The position numbers and the translations under genes are program-made. A stretch of DNA of 64,000 nucleotides from Shinella curvata (GTDB taxonomy: Bacteria; Pseudomonadota; Alphaproteobacteria; Rhizobiales; Rhizobiaceae): assembly GCF_022899935.1 (NCBI RefSeq), contig NZ_JALJCJ010000002.1, positions 868,001-932,000 on the forward strand, written 5' to 3'. This document shows positions 55,692 to 64,000 of the stretch, in pieces. Each line of letters begins with the position of its first letter. Position 1 is the first letter of the stretch. The notes beneath the pieces were generated by a model. The model saw only the letters and a program-made list of their open reading frames with translations, was not told where the DNA came from and did no database searches.

Positions 55692-56456
55692 TCAGACCCT
55701 GTTGATCGACACACCGCCATCGACCAGCATGGCCGTGCCGGTGGTGAAGCTCGATGCGTCTGAGCAGAGGAAGAGAGCGGCTTCCGCGATTTCTTCCGGC
55801 GCTGCGATGCGCTTGAAGGCGTTGAGCCCGGCGACGAACTGCCGGGCTTCCGGTGTATTCGCAACGTGCCGCCCCATTGGTGTGTCCGTCGCGCCCGGCA
55901 ACAGCGCATTCACGCGAATGCCCTTCGGGCCATATTCCGATGCAAGCACCTGCACGAGGCCGACGAGACCGGACTTCGAGGCGGCATAAGCGGCAAGGCC
56001 CGGAAAGCCTGCCGTGTAGCCGACAAAGGTGGAGGTGAAGACGAGGCTGCCGCCGCCGCGCGCTTCCATCGCCGGTAGCTGGTATTTTGCGGCCAGAAAA
56101 CCGCTCGTCAGATTGACGGTCAGCACATCCTGCCATTCCTGCCCGGAAAGCGCCGGTAGCGGTCCGACCGGACCGGTCGTGCCGGCATTGTTGAAGGCGA
56201 TGTCGACGCCGCCGAATTCCGCTTGCGCCGCCTCGACCAGTGCCCGGTGATGCGTCTCCTCGCCGACATCGCCGGGCAGGGCGATCACGGCACCGCCTTC
56301 CGCACGGATCTCATTTGCCACGTCATCGAGCCGTTCCCGACCGCGGGCGGACAGGACGACCTTCGCGCCGTGGCGGGCGAAGAGCAGGGCGGCCGCGCGG
56401 CCGATGCCGGAGCTGGCGCCGGTAATGATGGCGACCTTGTTGTCTAGGCGGGTCAT
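55692..56456 (-). CDS. SDR family oxidoreductase
   Basis: This 254-residue classical short-chain dehydrogenase has the cofactor motif TGASSGIG (12-19), NNAG (89-92), catalytic Ser142, Tyr157 and Lys161 (YAASK), and a C-terminal LVDGGVSINRV. The residue after the second strand (SARGRERL) suggests NADP preference. The substrate is unknown. No neighbouring pathway helps. The ATG at 56456 is preceded by an AAGGAG. Confidence 0.92.
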   Translation of the reverse strand: MTRLDNKVAIITGASSGIGRAAALLFARHGAKVVLSARGRERLDDVANEIRAEGGAVIALPGDVGEETHHRALVEAAQAEFGGVDIAFNNAGTTGPVGPLPALSGQEWQDVLTVNLTSGFLAAKYQLPAMEARGGGSLVFTSTFVGYTAGFPGLAAYAASKSGLVGLVQVLASEYGPKGIRVNALLPGATDTPMGRHVANTPEARQFVAGLNAFKRIAAPEEIAEAALFLCSDASSFTTGTAMLVDGGVSINRV

Positions 56457-56538
56457 GGATGTCTCCTTGCTGGTTTCTGACGACCGCCGATGTCGCAGAA
56501 GGCCGACCGGGCAACCACCCGATTCCCGCGCAAACGAA

Positions 56539-56563
56539 AAAGGCCCGGTAAAACCGGGCCTTT
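56539..56563 (-). terminator. intrinsic terminator of rne
   Basis: AAAGGCCCGGT and ACCGGGCCTTT (11 bp) enclose an AAA loop. On the minus strand the stem continues into a T-rich tail (TTTTTCGTTTG). It sits 26 bases past the rne stop codon and also helps end any transcript from the other side. Confidence 0.85.
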
Positions 56564-56588
56564 CGAATTCTGCAACGCAAGCCGTTGC

Positions 56589-59459
56589 TCAGAAGAAGCC
56601 GCGGCGCTGCCACCAGCCGCCCTTCTTGGGTTTGTCGGCCTCTTCTTCCGCAGCGGCTTCCTTCGTCGTGGACGACTTCACCACCGGTTCGGATGCGATC
56701 TTGTTGATGTCGCGGTTGCCACGAGCGGGCTTGGCGGCGTCTTCGAGATCGGCGGCGGCTTCCTCGACGGCCGGTTCGACCGGCGTCGTTTCTTCCACAA
56801 CGGCTGCCGGCTGCGCTTCGATTTCCACGCGGGCCGCTTCGTCGGTCGTCACCTCTTCGGCGACGGCCTTGGCGCGGCTCTTGCGGGCGCGCTTCGGCTT
56901 GGCCGGCGCCTCTTCGGCAACGGCTTCGACCGGGGTTTCCTCAGCGACGACAGCGACTTCCGCTACCTCGGCTTCAACGGCGACGCTCTCTTCGGCTTCG
57001 CCCTCGTCACCATCGTCATCGCCTTCACCCGATGCTTCGACAGCACCGTCTTCTGGACGATTGCGACGGCCGCCACGCTTGCCACGGCGGCGACGCTTGC
57101 GGCGATCGCCGGCATCATCAGAGGCTTCGGCAGACTTCGGCGCTTCAGCACCGTCGTCGCCCTCTGCATCGACATCGTCTTCTTCAAGGGCATCTTCGTC
57201 GCCGGCCTGTTCGCCACCGAAGGAGGCGGTGTCGGCACCTTCGCCATCGCGGCCACGGCCACGGCGACGACGGCGGCGCTTGCGCTTGTTGTTGCGGCCG
57301 TTCTCATCCGAAGAGGCGGAGGTCTGGGCAGCCGGCGCAGCCGCGGCCGGACGTGCTGCTTCTTCCTCTTCTTCGTCGATCTCGTCCTCGATCACGACGT
57401 CGTCGTCTTCGGGCTCCGGCTCGAAATGCAGGATCTGTTCGATCTTGACCGGGTTCTCGACGGCTTCGCCACGATCGATCGCAAAATGCTGCGCGCCGAC
57501 ATGGGCATCGGCCTCGATGATGATGGCGACGCCGAAGCGGCCTTCATAATCGATGATCGTGCCGCGCTTGTGGTTGAGCAGGTAGAGCGCGATGTCGGGC
57601 GTCGTGCGGACGCTGATATTGTGCGTGGTGTTCTTGAGGAGATATTCCTCGATGCCGCGCAGTACATGCAGCGCCACCGACGACTGCGAGCGCACATGGC
57701 CCGTGCCGTTGCAGTGCGAGCAGACCTGCATGGTCGATTCGAGAACCGAGGCGCGGATGCGCTGGCGCGACATTTCGAGCAGGCCGAAATGCGAGATGCG
57801 GCCGACCTGGATGCGTGCGCGGTCGTTCTTGAGATGGTCCTTCAGACGCTTCTCGACCGAACGGTTGTTGCGCTTCTCCTCCATGTCGATGAAGTCGATG
57901 ACGACGAGACCGGCGAGGTCGCGCAGGCGCAGCTGGCGCGCCACTTCTTCCGCGGCTTCCAGGTTCGTCTGGAGAGCGGTCTCCTCGATCGAGTGTTCAC
58001 GCGTCGAACGGCCGGAATTGACGTCGATCGAAACGAGCGCTTCGGTCTGGTTGATGATGATGTAACCGCCGGACTTCAGCGTCACCTGCGGCTGCAGCAT
58101 GCGGTCGAGCTGGGCTTCGATGCCCGAGCGCGAGAAGATGGGATGCACGTCGCGATAGGGCTGAACGACCTTCGCATGGCTCGGCATCAGCATCTTCATG
58201 AAGCCCTTGGCTTCACGATAGCCTTCTTCACCGGCGACGACGATCTCGCTGATGTCCTTGTTGTAAAGGTCGCGGATCGAGCGCTTGATGAGCGAGCCTT
58301 CCTCGTAAACGAGGGTCGGCGCGGTCGATTGCAGCGTCAGCGTGCGGACGTTTTCCCACAGGCGCATCAGGTATTCGAAGTCGCGCTTGACCTCGACGCG
58401 GGTGCGGTTGGCACCGGCGGTGCGCAGGATGACGCCCATGCCCTGCGGCACTTCGAGGTCGCGGGCGATTTCCTTCAGGCGCTTGCGGTCCTGCAGGTTG
58501 GTGATCTTGCGGGAAATCCCGCCGCCACGCGCCGTATTCGGCATCAGGACGGAGTAGCGGCCGGCCAGCGACAGATAGGTGGTGAGAGCCGCACCCTTGT
58601 TGCCGCGCTCTTCCTTGGCGACCTGCACGAGCAGGATCTGCCGGCGCTTGATGACTTCCTGGATGCGGTACTGCTTGCGCGGCTTGCGCTGAACGCGATC
58701 CGGAACCTCTTCCATCGCGTCTTCGGCGCCGACGGATTCGATGACTTCCTTTTCTTCGCCGTGATGATCGTCATCATCGTCGTCGTCATCGCGACGACGG
58801 CTGCGCTTGCGGTCGGAGGGCTCGGAGATTTCGTCGGTATCGACGGCCATGGCCATCGCGCCGCCCGGCGTTTCGTCGTCGCTGCCTTCGGCAGAAGCGG
58901 CTGCTTCGTTCGCTTCAGCAGCCGGCGCGTCCTCGGTCTTCACCTTGGCCTTGCGCGTGCGGCGCGGCTTCTTCGGCTTTTCAGCCGGTGCTTCTTCAGC
59001 AGTGAGATCGGCGGAGGCCTCGACGACTTCGGGTTCGGCAGCGGCTTCGACCGCTACTTCCTCAATGGCGGCGACAACTGCGACTTCGGTTTCCGTTTCA
59101 GCCGGCGATTCGCTTGCCTCGGAACGGTCGTTTGCCGTCTCGACATGTTCGATATCGTCGTCGCGGCGGTGCTCTTCGGCTTCCGCCCTCAGCAGGGCCT
59201 GACGATCGGCCAGCGGGATCTGGTAATAATCCGGATGGATTTCGGCGAAGGCCAGGAAGCCGTGGCGGTTGCCGCCGTAATCGACGAAGGCCGCCTGGAG
59301 CGACGGTTCGACGCGCGTGACCTTGGCAAGGTAGATATTGCCGCGGATCTGCTTCTTGTGTTCGGATTCGAAGTCGAATTCTTCTATGCGGTTTCCGCGT
59401 ACGACAACGACGCGCGTCTCCTCGGAGTGAGACGCGTCGATAAGCATTTTCTCTGCCAT
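56589..59459 (-). CDS. rne: ribonuclease E
   Basis: RNase E makes the first cuts in mRNA decay and rRNA/tRNA processing. The 956-residue protein has an S1-like N-terminal domain (GNIYLAKVTRVEPSLQAAFVDYG), an unusual long acidic and lysine-rich insertion (about residues 95-220), the catalytic carboxylates in GLVVIDFIDMEEKRNN, and the Zn-link CSHCNGTGHVR. The C-terminal half is a disordered, low-complexity Glu/Ala/Arg-rich degradosome scaffold that ends in KPKKGGWWQRRGFF. RNase J and RNase R are also in the window. Confidence 0.96.
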   Translation of the reverse strand: MAEKMLIDASHSEETRVVVVRGNRIEEFDFESEHKKQIRGNIYLAKVTRVEPSLQAAFVDYGGNRHGFLAFAEIHPDYYQIPLADRQALLRAEAEEHRRDDDIEHVETANDRSEASESPAETETEVAVVAAIEEVAVEAAAEPEVVEASADLTAEEAPAEKPKKPRRTRKAKVKTEDAPAAEANEAAASAEGSDDETPGGAMAMAVDTDEISEPSDRKRSRRRDDDDDDDDHHGEEKEVIESVGAEDAMEEVPDRVQRKPRKQYRIQEVIKRRQILLVQVAKEERGNKGAALTTYLSLAGRYSVLMPNTARGGGISRKITNLQDRKRLKEIARDLEVPQGMGVILRTAGANRTRVEVKRDFEYLMRLWENVRTLTLQSTAPTLVYEEGSLIKRSIRDLYNKDISEIVVAGEEGYREAKGFMKMLMPSHAKVVQPYRDVHPIFSRSGIEAQLDRMLQPQVTLKSGGYIIINQTEALVSIDVNSGRSTREHSIEETALQTNLEAAEEVARQLRLRDLAGLVVIDFIDMEEKRNNRSVEKRLKDHLKNDRARIQVGRISHFGLLEMSRQRIRASVLESTMQVCSHCNGTGHVRSQSSVALHVLRGIEEYLLKNTTHNISVRTTPDIALYLLNHKRGTIIDYEGRFGVAIIIEADAHVGAQHFAIDRGEAVENPVKIEQILHFEPEPEDDDVVIEDEIDEEEEEAARPAAAAPAAQTSASSDENGRNNKRKRRRRRRGRGRDGEGADTASFGGEQAGDEDALEEDDVDAEGDDGAEAPKSAEASDDAGDRRKRRRRGKRGGRRNRPEDGAVEASGEGDDDGDEGEAEESVAVEAEVAEVAVVAEETPVEAVAEEAPAKPKRARKSRAKAVAEEVTTDEAARVEIEAQPAAVVEETTPVEPAVEEAAADLEDAAKPARGNRDINKIASEPVVKSSTTKEAAAEEEADKPKKGGWWQRRGFF

Positions 59460-60019
59460 GTAGATTGAGCTCCTCGGCGCAGCCGCAATCCTGGCGGCAA
59501 GCTGTACCCTGAAACGGGTGAGCCGGGGGAGGAGGGGGATGCGCCGGATAAGTAAGTTCCCGTTAGGCCCCGGTGAGGGGTAAGCGGACGGAGGAAGGCC
59601 GGAGCGCGAGCGTCCCGGTGCCTGTTACCCTCTGAAAGCGTCCGCTGCGTCAACATCAACGTCCAACGAGAATGCCAGTGCCATAGACCCTGAAGGTCCG
59701 ATGAAATTGCCCTTTGGTAAGGGCGTTTGGTGGAAATCCACCTTGACTGTTCCGGCCACCGCCGGTTTACGCGATCTGTTCGGCCGGGAAAAAGCGTATG
59801 TGACGGCGGATGAGGCCCCGGTCCGGCGCCAAGCCCCGAAGGAGTGGCTGCCTGCCCAGGACGATTCTATCCCGTCTGGTCTTTTTCCCTGACTTTGCTT
59901 TTATGGCGGATATGTCACAATGGCAAGGGAAAAGCCAAAAGCGTCATAATCTTGATGGATTTGCCATGATGTGTCGGGCGTTGTGGCGGCACGCCTTCCG
60001 GCAAGCTTTGGTTAACCAT
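59460..60019. other. gene-free stretch between rne and the amidase gene
   Basis: This 560-base stretch holds the divergent promoters of rne and the amidase. I see no credible gene. Two hairpins are present, GCCCTT-N4-AAGGGC (59709-59724) and GGTGGA-AA-TCCACC (59729-59742), followed by a weak promoter candidate TTGACT-N17-TTTACG (59743-59771) on the plus strand. The part nearest rne (59460-59700) is GC-rich, possibly a structured leader like those known to autoregulate RNase E, but no family was recognised. Confidence 0.4.
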
Positions 60020-60031
60020 ATGGAGGCATCT

Positions 60032-60076
60032 ATGAGGCCTGTCCTCGGCCGCGCCGCGCGGTTTTCACGCGTTTGA
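60032..60076 (+). CDS. possible leader peptide, 14 residues
   Basis: An ATG at 60032 (or 60020) with a TGGAGG ribosome-binding site opens a short reading frame that ends in TGA at 60074-60076. The stop overlaps the TTG alternative start of the amidase gene (TTGA), so translation of the peptide could be coupled to the amidase. The peptide is rich in Arg. It may be a genuine upstream reading frame or chance. Confidence 0.35.
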   Translation: MRPVLGRAARFSRV

Positions 60077-60093
60077 ACGGACTGCCAGTGGTG

Positions 60094-61335
60094 ATGCTAC
60101 GCCTTCTCTCGGAAAAATCACTCCGTCGCGCGACGGGCGCGTTCGCTGTTTTGCTGGCACTCGCCGTTGCCGCGCCGGCTCTTGCCGTGTCCGCCACGGC
60201 TGCGCCGCTCCTGGCTTTTTCCGCGCGTATTGCCGGCGACGACGCCCGCACGCGCCTGATCATCGATTTCGACCGCAAGCCCGACTTCAAAGTCCATTAT
60301 GTCGCCAACCCTTACCGCGTGCTGATCGATCTGCCGGAGACGGATTTCGGCATCAAGCCGGAACAGCTCGAAGCGCGTGGCATCTTTTCGGAAATTCGCT
60401 ACGGCACCATGGCTGAGGGACGCTCGCGCATCGTGCTGACGGCGGAGAAGCCGATCACCGTGGTGCTTGCCGAGGTGCAGGAAGAGCAGGGGGCTGCGAG
60501 CTACCGTCTCGTCATCGATGCCGCGATCGTCAAGAAGGAGGCGTTCCAGGCGCAGATGGAAAAGCAGAGCTGGCAGGAGGCGGCCGCGCCTGAAAACGTC
60601 GAACAGAAGCCTGTTATGCTGCCGGGCGGCAATTCTGAAGGGCCCTTCGTCATTGCCGTCGATGCGGGCCATGGCGGTATCGACAATGGCGCGCGCGGCG
60701 GCGTGACGAAGACCGAGGAAAAACACGTCACGCTGGCTTTCGCCAGGGCGCTTGCCGATGCGCTCAACGCGCTGCCGGACACCAAGGCGATCCTGACCCG
60801 CGACAAGGATGAGTTCCTGTCGCTTTCCCAGCGCGTGCAGCTTGCCCGCAACGAGGGCGCGAACCTCCTCATCTCCATTCATGCCGATACGCTGAAGCAG
60901 AAGGATACGCGCGGCGCGACGGTCTACACGATCTCCGACAAGGCGTCCGACAGCCTTGCCGCCAGCCTCGCCGAACGTGAAAACCTGTCCGATCAGATCG
61001 CCGGCATCGCCTTTGTCGACGAGCCGGCCGAGGTTGCCGACATCCTGCTCGACCTGACGCGCCGCGAGACGCAGGCATTTTCGATCAATCTGGCGCAGAG
61101 CGTCGTCAGTACCTTCAAGAACGAGGTGCTGTTGATCAACAACCCGCACCGCCATGCCGGGTTCCGCGTGCTGACGGCGCCCGACGTGCCCTCGATCCTT
61201 CTCGAACTCGGCTTCATGTCGAACAAGGAGGACGAGCAGCTGCTGATCGATCCGGCCTGGCAGAAGAAGGTCGCCGGCCTCGTCGCGAAGGCCGTCGGCG
61301 AGTATCGCGCGACCGTCGCCTCGAACGGCGGTTAA
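60094..61335 (+). CDS. N-acetylmuramoyl-L-alanine amidase (AmiC type)
   Basis: This periplasmic amidase cuts septal peptidoglycan during cell separation. It has a signal peptide (about residues 12-33), an N-terminal AMIN domain (RTRLIIDFDRKPDFKVHYV), and an Amidase_3 domain with AVDAGHGGIDNGARGG, the second zinc histidine in ISIHAD, and the glutamate in SILLELGFMSN. The length (413 residues) is normal. The ATG at 60094 is preferred, but a TTG at 60073 overlaps an upstream reading frame and may be used. A TTAACCAT motif (60012-60019) lies upstream. The PBP gene follows 281 bases later. Confidence 0.93.
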   Translation: MLRLLSEKSLRRATGAFAVLLALAVAAPALAVSATAAPLLAFSARIAGDDARTRLIIDFDRKPDFKVHYVANPYRVLIDLPETDFGIKPEQLEARGIFSEIRYGTMAEGRSRIVLTAEKPITVVLAEVQEEQGAASYRLVIDAAIVKKEAFQAQMEKQSWQEAAAPENVEQKPVMLPGGNSEGPFVIAVDAGHGGIDNGARGGVTKTEEKHVTLAFARALADALNALPDTKAILTRDKDEFLSLSQRVQLARNEGANLLISIHADTLKQKDTRGATVYTISDKASDSLAASLAERENLSDQIAGIAFVDEPAEVADILLDLTRRETQAFSINLAQSVVSTFKNEVLLINNPHRHAGFRVLTAPDVPSILLELGFMSNKEDEQLLIDPAWQKKVAGLVAKAVGEYRATVASNGG

Positions 61336-61616
61336 GCCTTTCCGGCAATTGCGCGGGCGAGACCCGACGGAACATGCTAATGTCCTGCCTGTGCCGGAAA
61401 AGTGACAGCGGCCGCCATTGTGCGGTGGCGAAGCCGGGATGCATGCTGTAAGCCCTATTTTCCTCACATTCCGATCGCTAGACGGGTGCGGGAAATGTGG
61501 GGACGACTCGTCTTCGGCAGGGTATGGCAGCGGTCGTTTTGGACCGTGGCGACGCAAGTCCGGGCGGCAGGTCTGCCCGATGAAATTAAAAGACATAAGG
61601 CATCGGTAACTGGCTC

Positions 61617-64000
61617 ATGATCAGACTGATTGGATATTTCTTCGGGATCGGCGCCGTGGCGTTCCTCGGCGTGGCGGCAGCGGTCGCTCTCTATCTGGGA
61701 AGTGTCACCAAGGATCTTCCCGATTATGAAGTCCTCAACAGCTATGCACCGCCGGTGACGACGCGCATGCACGCCGGCAACGGCGCGCTGATGGCCGAAT
61801 ATGCCCGCGAGCGCCGGCTCTACCTGCCGATCCAGGCAATCCCCGACCGGGTGAAGGCCGCTTTCCTCTCGGCTGAAGACAAGAATTTCTACCAGCATCC
61901 CGGTGTCGACGTGACGGGCCTGTTCCGCGCCATCATGGTCAACCTGCAGAATTTCGGTTCCGGCCGCCGTCCGGTCGGTGCGTCGACGATCACCCAGCAG
62001 GTGGCGAAGAACTTCCTGCTCTCGTCCGACCAGACGATCGACCGCAAGGTCAAGGAAGCGATCCTCTCGTTCCGCATCGAGCAGGCCTATTCCAAGGACC
62101 GCATCCTCGAGCTTTATCTCAACGAGATCTTCTTCGGCCTGAATTCCTACGGCATTGCCGGCGCGGCACTCACCTATTTCGACAAGTCGGTCACCGAGCT
62201 GACGATCGCCGAAACCGCCTATCTCGCCGCCCTGCCCAAGGGGCCGTCGAACTATCATCCCTTCCGCCGTACGGAAGCCGCCGTCGAGCGCCGCAACTGG
62301 GTGATCGATCGTATGGTCGAGAACGGCTACGTCACCAAGGCGGATGGCGAGGAGGCGAAAACCCAGCCGCTCGGTGTGACGCCACGCCACCGCGGCACCT
62401 ATCTCTTCGCGTCGGACTATTTTTCTGAGGAGGTTCGTCGTCAGATCATCGAGCGTTACGGCGACAACGCGCTCTATGAAGGCGGCCTTTCCGTCCGCAC
62501 GTCCCTCGATCCGCGTATCCAGATCGCGGCCCGCAAGTCCCTGCAGCACGGCCTGATCACTTATGACGAACGCCGCGGTTTCCACGGCCCCATCAAGACG
62601 ATCGAGATTGGCGGCGACTGGGGTGTAGAGCTTGCCAAGATCGATCCGTTCTCCGACGTGCCGGAATGGAAGCTCGCCGTCGTGCTCGCCGTCGATGACG
62701 GCGGCGCCGATATCGGCCTGCAGCCGAGCAAGGAAGCCTCTGGCAAGGTCGTGGAGCAGCGCGTGACGGGCCGCATCGAGGCCAAGGCCATGAGCTGGGC
62801 CTACCGCTCGGCCAAGGGCGACCGCAAGACGGCGAAATCGCCGGCGGGTGTCTTCAATGTCGGTGACGTCGTCTATGTCGAGCCGACCGAAGACAGCAAT
62901 GTCTACCGCCTGCGTCAACCGCCGAAGGTCCAGGGCGGCCTCGTCGCCATGGACCCGCATACCGGCCGCGTGCTTGCCATGGTCGGCGGCTTCTCCTACG
63001 GCCAGTCGGAATTCAACCGCGCGACGCAGGCGATGCGCCAGCCGGGCTCGTCCTTCAAGCCCTTCGTCTACGCCGCTGCCCTCGACAACGGCTATACGCC
63101 CGCCTCGGTGATCATGGACGCGCCGATCGAGATCGTCGCCGGCGGCCAGGTCTGGCGCCCGCAGAACTACGGCGGCGGCTCGGCCGGCCCGTCGACGCTG
63201 CGTCTCGGCATCGAGCGTTCGCGCAACCTTATGACGGTTCGCCTGGCCAACGACATGGGTATGAACCTCGTGGCCGAATATGCCGAGCGTTTCGGCATCT
63301 ACGACAAGATGTATCCGGTGCTCTCCATGTCGCTGGGGTCGGGGGAGACCACCGTCCTGCGCATGGTTTCGGCCTATGCGGTACTGGCGAACGGCGGCAA
63401 GCAGATCAAGCCGTCGCTGATCGACCGAATCCAGGATCGCTACGGCAAGACGATCTTCCGCCACGAGGAACGCACCTGCGAGAACTGCAACGCCAATGAC
63501 TGGGAAAACCAGGAAGAGCCCGTTCTCACCGACAACCGCGAGCAGGTTCTCGATCCGATGACCGCCTACCAGATCACCTCGATGATGGAAGGTGTCGTCA
63601 CGCGTGGCACGGCCGCCGGCAAGATCAAGCTCGACCGCCCGACGGCGGGCAAGACCGGCACGACCAACGACGAGAAGGATGCCTGGTTCGTCGGCTACAC
63701 GCCGGATCTCGTCGCTGGCCTCTATATCGGTTTCGACAATCCGGCGCCGCTTGGCCGCGGTGCGACCGGCGGCTCGCTCTCCGCGCCGATCTTCAACGAG
63801 TTCATGACCGCAGCGCTTGATGGCACGCGGCCGACGAAGTTCATCGTGCCCGAGGGCATGCAGTTCATCGCCGTCAACCGCAAGACGGGCATGCAGGCGA
63901 ACGAAGGGGATCCCGACACGATCATGGAAGCCTTCAAGCCAGGTACCGGCCCGGCCGACGTCTTCTCGGTCATCGGCGGCGAGGAATATGCCAGCCCCGA
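61617..64000 (+). CDS. mrcA: penicillin-binding protein 1A (3'-truncated by window edge)
   Basis: This bifunctional class A PBP polymerises and cross-links peptidoglycan. The visible 794 residues begin with a transmembrane helix, then the transglycosylase domain (AEDKNFYQHPGVD with the catalytic Glu, and GASTITQQVAKNFLL), and the transpeptidase with QPGSSFKPFVY (SxxK), ERSRNLMTV (SxN) and GKTGTTNDEKDAWFVGY (KTG). A CENCN motif sits between the two. The gene runs off the window end. It follows the amidase gene, both acting on the cell wall. Confidence 0.95.
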   Translation, partial: MIRLIGYFFGIGAVAFLGVAAAVALYLGSVTKDLPDYEVLNSYAPPVTTRMHAGNGALMAEYARERRLYLPIQAIPDRVKAAFLSAEDKNFYQHPGVDVTGLFRAIMVNLQNFGSGRRPVGASTITQQVAKNFLLSSDQTIDRKVKEAILSFRIEQAYSKDRILELYLNEIFFGLNSYGIAGAALTYFDKSVTELTIAETAYLAALPKGPSNYHPFRRTEAAVERRNWVIDRMVENGYVTKADGEEAKTQPLGVTPRHRGTYLFASDYFSEEVRRQIIERYGDNALYEGGLSVRTSLDPRIQIAARKSLQHGLITYDERRGFHGPIKTIEIGGDWGVELAKIDPFSDVPEWKLAVVLAVDDGGADIGLQPSKEASGKVVEQRVTGRIEAKAMSWAYRSAKGDRKTAKSPAGVFNVGDVVYVEPTEDSNVYRLRQPPKVQGGLVAMDPHTGRVLAMVGGFSYGQSEFNRATQAMRQPGSSFKPFVYAAALDNGYTPASVIMDAPIEIVAGGQVWRPQNYGGGSAGPSTLRLGIERSRNLMTVRLANDMGMNLVAEYAERFGIYDKMYPVLSMSLGSGETTVLRMVSAYAVLANGGKQIKPSLIDRIQDRYGKTIFRHEERTCENCNANDWENQEEPVLTDNREQVLDPMTAYQITSMMEGVVTRGTAAGKIKLDRPTAGKTGTTNDEKDAWFVGYTPDLVAGLYIGFDNPAPLGRGATGGSLSAPIFNEFMTAALDGTRPTKFIVPEGMQFIAVNRKTGMQANEGDPDTIMEAFKPGTGPADVFSVIGGEEYASP

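Noticed and set aside
56490-59468. A 992-codon plus-strand reading frame opposite rne
   Set aside because: It is a mirror of the RNase E gene with no recognisable domain and an unnatural composition (very high Arg, Phe, Val, Ala).
59701-59892. A 63-codon plus-strand frame between rne and the amidase gene
   Set aside because: It is made of hairpin arms at its start and has no ribosome-binding site or domain.
61464-63464. A 666-codon minus-strand frame opposite the PBP gene
   Set aside because: It is antisense to a clear class A PBP and shows no domain of its own.

Overview
The window is a GC-rich chromosomal segment of an alphaproteobacterium, most likely a member of the Rhizobiaceae (genus not resolved). 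The evidence is the gene order nuoM-nuoN-birA-rnj-mce-DUF1467-proS-lolC-lolD, dnaE-dinB-DUF3572-divK-pleD-rpmG and topA-dprA-plsY-pyrC-pyrB, the alpha-type LexA boxes (GAAC-N7-GAAC), and rhizobial-style families such as DUF6105, DUF2155 and NDUFA12. Most of it is core genome. I see no insertion sequence, prophage or CRISPR array.

Layout. 1-6039: end of the complex I operon, biotin ligase, RNase J, methylmalonyl-CoA epimerase and DUF1467. 6040-6755: non-coding, with a strong minus-strand terminator that probably ends a small RNA. 6756-10119: proS and lolCD. 10126-11399: a VOC protein, a secreted protein and an unlisted 28-residue membrane peptide behind a LexA-box promoter. 11540-22430: dnaE1, RidA, TetR, a TPR protein, an L,D-transpeptidase, SOS-type dinB, DUF3572, divK and pleD. 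22431-23122: non-coding, with a structured RNA candidate. 23123-30775: leftward topA-rnr-DUF983-nudix-MFS-rpmG. 31096-35361: a small orphan gene, then leftward pyrB-pyrC'-plsY-dprA. 35534-40315: aidB-like, AEC carrier, two small membrane proteins, ruvX, phnA, UPF0173. 40421-48707: gatC-gatA and gatB, separated by about 5 kb of accessory genes. 48712-53361: GNAT, NDUFA12, DUF2155, aat, accC, accB, aroQ. 53508-64000: DsbA-like protein, aminotransferase, SDR, RNase E, AmiC-type amidase and a truncated class A PBP.

Genes that work together include nuoM/nuoN and the NDUFA12 protein (complex I); BirA and its substrate AccB with AccC (acetyl-CoA carboxylase); GatCAB (transamidosome); PyrB with a PyrC-like partner that has lost its metal ligands; RNase E, RNase J and RNase R (RNA turnover); DivK and PleD (cell-cycle and c-di-GMP control); and amidase with PBP (envelope growth and division).

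The most interesting places are (1) the LexA-box promoter and 28-residue single-span membrane peptide at 11257-11399, which resembles the organisation of the Caulobacter SOS division inhibitor SidA; (2) two back-to-back aberrant tRNA-like elements at 42475-42620 ahead of a slipin gene, inside the island that splits gatA from gatB; (3) a YjhX/TopAI-family protein facing a GNAT gene; and (4) two candidate small RNAs and several strong inverted-repeat operators.
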